Source: JAJDOD01 sp039024895 (lineage in GTDB: Bacteria; Pseudomonadota; Alphaproteobacteria; Rhodobacterales; Rhodobacteraceae). Taken from it: a stretch of 64,000 nucleotides of DNA. The stretch lies in assembly GCA_039024895.1 (NCBI GenBank), contig JBCCPJ010000018.1:4575-68574 (forward strand), written 5' to 3'. This document shows positions 61,334-64,000 of the stretch, in pieces. Both the position numbers and the translations under genes were made by a program. Under the pieces are notes generated by a model. That model had not been told where the DNA came from. It was given only the letters and a program-made list of their open reading frames with translations, and ran no database searches. The stretch's first letter is position 1, and each line of letters opens with the position of its first letter.

Positions 61334-62371
61334 GTGACGGTTGTTGCGCAACGACGTGCCCCAACTGTTTTGGGGGCAACTTACATTGGCCTCCTGGCTA
61401 TTCTTGCGGTTGCCATTTTACTGGCGCTGACCGTCGGCCCGGTCAACCTAACATTCGGCCAGATTTGGGCCTCCATCACCGGGAATGGCACGCAGGTAGT
61501 CGACACCATCCTCTATGAGATCAGAGCGCCGCGAATGGTTCTGGCTGTCGTTGTTGGCGGATCGCTTGCTATTTCCGGAGCCAGCCTTCAAGGCCTCCTG
61601 CGAAACCCCCTGGCCGATCCCGGCTTGATCGGCATAACGGCCGGTGCCTCTCTGGCCGTCGTCTTTGTAATCGTCCTTGGCGATTTCTTTGTGGCTTCAT
61701 TGCCGTCGTATCTCCTCCCTGCAGTGCATCCGATTGCCGCGTTTCTCGGCGGCCTCGCTGTCACCTTCATCGTGTTGCTGACGGCGAGCCTCGGCGGGCA
61801 ATTCTCGGTTGGACGCCTTATACTCATCGGCGTTGCGATCACCGCCATCGCATCCGCCCTGATCGGGATCATGATCTACATGTCGAGCGACCAGCAACTT
61901 CGGGAATTGACCTTTTGGACCATGGGCAGCCTGGCCAAAAGCAACTGGAATACCGTGACAATTTCGGCGGTTGCCATGATCGTCGCGAGCACTTTGCTCA
62001 TGCGCTATCGGCGTGAGCTTGACCTTCTTCAACTTGGCGAGCGCGCCGCCTTCCATGCCGGCGTTGACGTCGCCCGTGTAAAATTTCGGATCTGCGGTCT
62101 GACCGCTGTCGCCGTCGGTGCTGGTGTATCTGTTGCCGGTCCTATCGGATTTATCGGCCTCGTCGCACCGCACATGACGCGGCTCTTCGTACGCGCAAGT
62201 CATTGGGTGGTTTTGCCCGTTTCAGCTCTCGTCGGCGCAAATATCCTACTCTTTGCGGACCTGTTCGTCAGAAACGCCATTCCGCCAGCAGAAATTCCCA
62301 TAGGCATTGCGACCGCAATTTTGGGTGGGCCGTTCTTCCTTTGGCTTTTGCTCAGAAAGACCCGGCTTTGA
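61334..62371 (+). CDS. hmuU: Haemin ABC transporter permease, FecCD family
   Basis: 345 residues, GTG start immediately after the hmuT stop. About ten membrane helices; RAPRMVLAVVVGGSLAISGA and NPLADPGLIGITAGASLAVVF are family signatures, and FIGLVAPHMTRLFVRASH is the coupling segment. It forms the haem channel. Its TGA overlaps the hmuV TTG start. Confidence 0.96.
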   Translation: MTVVAQRRAPTVLGATYIGLLAILAVAILLALTVGPVNLTFGQIWASITGNGTQVVDTILYEIRAPRMVLAVVVGGSLAISGASLQGLLRNPLADPGLIGITAGASLAVVFVIVLGDFFVASLPSYLLPAVHPIAAFLGGLAVTFIVLLTASLGGQFSVGRLILIGVAITAIASALIGIMIYMSSDQQLRELTFWTMGSLAKSNWNTVTISAVAMIVASTLLMRYRRELDLLQLGERAAFHAGVDVARVKFRICGLTAVAVGAGVSVAGPIGFIGLVAPHMTRLFVRASHWVVLPVSALVGANILLFADLFVRNAIPPAEIPIGIATAILGGPFFLWLLLRKTRL

Positions 62372-63150
62372 TCGTTGCCGAAGATGTGCACCTGACACTT
62401 GGCCGACAGCCGGTCTTACAAGGTGTGTCCCTAACAGTGGAGCCTGGACGTGTTGTTGCACTTTGCGGTCCCAACGGCGCGGGCAAATCAACGCTTTTGG
62501 CGTGCCTCGCAGGAGAGCACCCCGATTGCAGCCATGCCATCCGATATTTCGGGGTACCCGTTGCGGGTATTGCGCCACAAATTCAAGCCCGACACCGCGT
62601 CGTACTTGAGCAATCCCCGCTCCTGTCTGCAGAGTTTACACTCTCGGAACTAATCGAACTTGGCGTGCCCCTCGAAATTGCCAGCGACACGTTAGTAACT
62701 TTTAAGGCCGAGGCGATCGCGGCCCTCGGCTTCAACGGGCGCGAGCACCAATTCGTTTCTTCCCTGTCCGGCGGCCAGAAACACCGCGCCCACATGGCAC
62801 GAGTTCTGACGCTGCTGCGTGCAAACAGGCATCTTGGACATGACTGCTTTTTGTTCCTTGATGAGCCCACCGCCAGCCTCGACATCAAGCACCAAATTCT
62901 GATCTTAAAGATGGTAAAAGACCTGGCAGAGGGCGGTGTGGGCGTCCTGGTGGTTTTGCACGACCTAAATTTGGCAGCCGCTTTTGCAGATCACGTGATC
63001 CTGCTGCAAGAGGGCCGCATTGCCCAAGCTGGCGCCCCGCAAGATGTCTTTACAACCGATACACTCAGCCAAGTGTATGACACCGAAATTTTTGTCGACC
63101 GGACGGATACGGGACAAGTCGTTATACAACCCATGCTAGAAGCGAGCTAG
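62368..63150 (+). CDS. hmuV: Haemin ABC transporter ATP-binding protein
   Basis: 260 residues, starting with TTG in a TTGA overlap with hmuU (MIVAEDVHLTLGRQPVL). Walker A CGPNGAGKSTLL, signature SLSGGQKHRAHMARVL, Walker B FLFLDEPTASLD and His in VVLHDLNLAAAFAD. It powers HmuU. Length agrees with the HmuV family. Confidence 0.95.
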   Translation: MIVAEDVHLTLGRQPVLQGVSLTVEPGRVVALCGPNGAGKSTLLACLAGEHPDCSHAIRYFGVPVAGIAPQIQARHRVVLEQSPLLSAEFTLSELIELGVPLEIASDTLVTFKAEAIAALGFNGREHQFVSSLSGGQKHRAHMARVLTLLRANRHLGHDCFLFLDEPTASLDIKHQILILKMVKDLAEGGVGVLVVLHDLNLAAAFADHVILLQEGRIAQAGAPQDVFTTDTLSQVYDTEIFVDRTDTGQVVIQPMLEAS

Positions 63151-63183
63151 CTGGACAGGAGGTCGTAGCGGACAAGGCGTCAC

Positions 63184-63663
63184 CTAAACCGTATGGTGTT
63201 CCTTGGGTTCGTGCAAAAAGAGCGCTGCAAAGTTCCGAGCAGCAGCGATAACGCGCGTTGCGTCATTGCCCTCACAGAGCAGCATCGCTGACGAGGATGC
63301 ACGAGAAATCTGACCTGCCCTCAGATACTGAACCATCTGCAGCAAGTGCCGCTCATCATTTGTCACAATTGCCGAACAACCCGGGCATCTTGGGTTGGAG
63401 AAGCAAAAGGTGGATTTACGCGTCACACGCATTTCGTGAACCACCCCCAGGGCACGCCGCATTGTCTCAGCATGCTCTGGACCGGGGAAGAAACTCTCGG
63501 ACTCCAAGACAGCCGACAGCCACGCCGTTGTGTCTGCCTCGCTGAAAGACACAAAGAAATACCGCGCCGCTGTCAAAAACGCGAAATCAATGGCGTCGGC
63601 ATTCAAAGCCGCAAGGGTCATGTCACCTTTCGAGCGACAGGCATGGCAAGGGGGTTCACTCAT
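63184..63663 (-). CDS. Cysteine-motif protein of unknown function, convergent to hmuV
   Basis: 159 residues from the ATG preceded by GGGAGG. The start has CHAC and the middle CFSNPRCPGC, four to five cysteines in CxxC-type pairs that could bind a metal or Fe-S cluster. The rest is helical (DAIDFAFLTAARYFFVSFSE, ERHLLQMVQYLRAGQISRAS). No named family recognised. Placement beside the hmu operon suggests a role in iron or haem handling; this is inferred. Confidence 0.78.
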   Translation of the reverse strand: MSEPPCHACRSKGDMTLAALNADAIDFAFLTAARYFFVSFSEADTTAWLSAVLESESFFPGPEHAETMRRALGVVHEMRVTRKSTFCFSNPRCPGCSAIVTNDERHLLQMVQYLRAGQISRASSSAMLLCEGNDATRVIAAARNFAALFLHEPKEHHTV

Positions 63664-63786
63664 CTTTTGCCTCCCCTGCAAAAAAAAGTGGTGTTGGAAA
63701 ACAAAACTCGGAATACGTGCCTTTCAAAACGGCCTCCGCTGCAGTGTAATTTTTAGCTGACATATATGCTGGCGGTATTGGTCCAG

Positions 63787-63823
63787 TTCACTTGACAGAA
63801 AACCTCGTCTTTCTTCAAGTGAA
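63787..63823 (+). promoter_or_regulatory. Inverted repeat with consensus -35 upstream of the terminal gene
   Basis: TTCACTTGA (63787-63795) and TCAAGTGAA (63815-63823) form a 9-base perfect inverted repeat. A consensus -35 hexamer TTGACA lies at 63792-63797 in the left arm, so a repressor bound here would block the promoter of the gene starting at 63916. Confidence 0.6.
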
Positions 63824-63915
63824 TTCTGAGTATTTTTGTTGGGGAAGGGTTGCGGTGGTTTGATAAAGGTGTATGTCGAGTTTTTAAGTAAGGTATGTCT
63901 CAGGGAGAAAGTGAC

Positions 63916-64000
63916 ATGAAACTGACCGGCAAAACCTCTGTATTTGCGCTTGCTGCTTCTGCGGTTTTTGCGACCGATGCGTTGGCTGAGGGTGAATTGA
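63916..64000 (+). CDS. Start of an exported protein, 3' end cut by window edge
   Basis: Only 28 codons are present: MKLTGKTSVFALAASAVFAT then DALAEGEL, a clear signal peptide cleaved after DALA. GGGAG lies 9 bases upstream of the ATG. The style resembles periplasmic binding proteins of ABC transporters, such as polyamine-binding ones, but too little is visible to assign it. Confidence 0.8.
   Translation, partial: MKLTGKTSVFALAASAVFATDALAEGEL

Noticed and set aside
1..64000. CRISPR arrays, tRNA, rRNA, prophage or insertion sequences
   Set aside because: No regularly spaced repeats, cloverleaf sequences, rRNA stretches or integrase/transposase genes were found on reading both strands.

Overview
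The window looks like a chromosomal segment of a marine alphaproteobacterium of the Rhodobacterales (Roseobacter type). This is inferred from the gene families, not from a marker gene: an hmuRSTUV haem locus, several GcvT-type FAD oxidoreductases beside a trimethylamine-methyltransferase-like (MttB) protein, choline-sulfatase, a CioAB-type quinol oxidase, many 4-bp ATGA-type gene overlaps and frequent GTG/TTG starts. No rRNA, tRNA, CRISPR array, insertion sequence or phage gene was found.

Layout. 1-4.1 kb: surface-glycan genes (AsnB-type amidotransferase cut by the window edge, a polyprenyl-phosphate GT2 glycosyltransferase, a GT39-like membrane protein). 4.4-11.9 kb: an iron-siderophore type cell-surface signalling and uptake operon (ECF sigma factor, FecR, STN-containing TonB receptor, PepSY membrane protein, small membrane and exported proteins, ExbB), which stops without ExbD or TonB. 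11.9-20.9 kb, minus strand: orphan TRAP binding protein, ribulose-phosphate epimerase, MttB-like protein, two GcvT-type FAD oxidoreductases and an XRE-cupin regulator, probably a methylated-amine demethylation locus. 21.0-33.8 kb, plus strand: a large carbohydrate operon (binding protein, two permeases, a 64-residue membrane protein, two ATPases, DhaK-type kinase, LacI regulator, two TIM-barrel epimerases, Gfo/Idh/MocA dehydrogenase, xylose isomerase) preceded by twin inverted-repeat operators. 33.8-36.9 kb: a type I secretion ABC/HlyD pair. 36.9-39.3 kb: cioAB. 39.6-41.1 kb: betC. 41.4-42.3 kb: exported tandem PilJ-domain protein. 42.7-43.8 kb: RgpF-like glycan protein. 43.9-46.7 kb: isopropylmalate-dehydrogenase-like / Gfo-Idh / GntR catabolic operon with a likely operator. 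46.8-54.5 kb: mixed genes (GT39-like membrane protein, luciferase-type oxidoreductase, two SDRs, fused E1 alpha-beta keto-acid dehydrogenase) and the decayed remains of an outer-membrane efflux lipoprotein. 54.7-63.7 kb: haem acquisition (DUF2218-siderophore-interacting protein broken by an in-frame stop, hmuR, hmuS, an IsdG-like monooxygenase, hmuTUV and small associated genes). The last bases start an exported protein.

The most noteworthy points are: the carbohydrate operon, whose enzyme set does not match a textbook pathway; the MttB-like protein with two GcvT oxidoreductases and no local corrinoid protein; the nonsense-interrupted DUF2218-SIP gene; the ExbB gene without ExbD; and several clean inverted repeats at likely control regions. 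Functional statements rest on motif recognition by eye; no database search was run.
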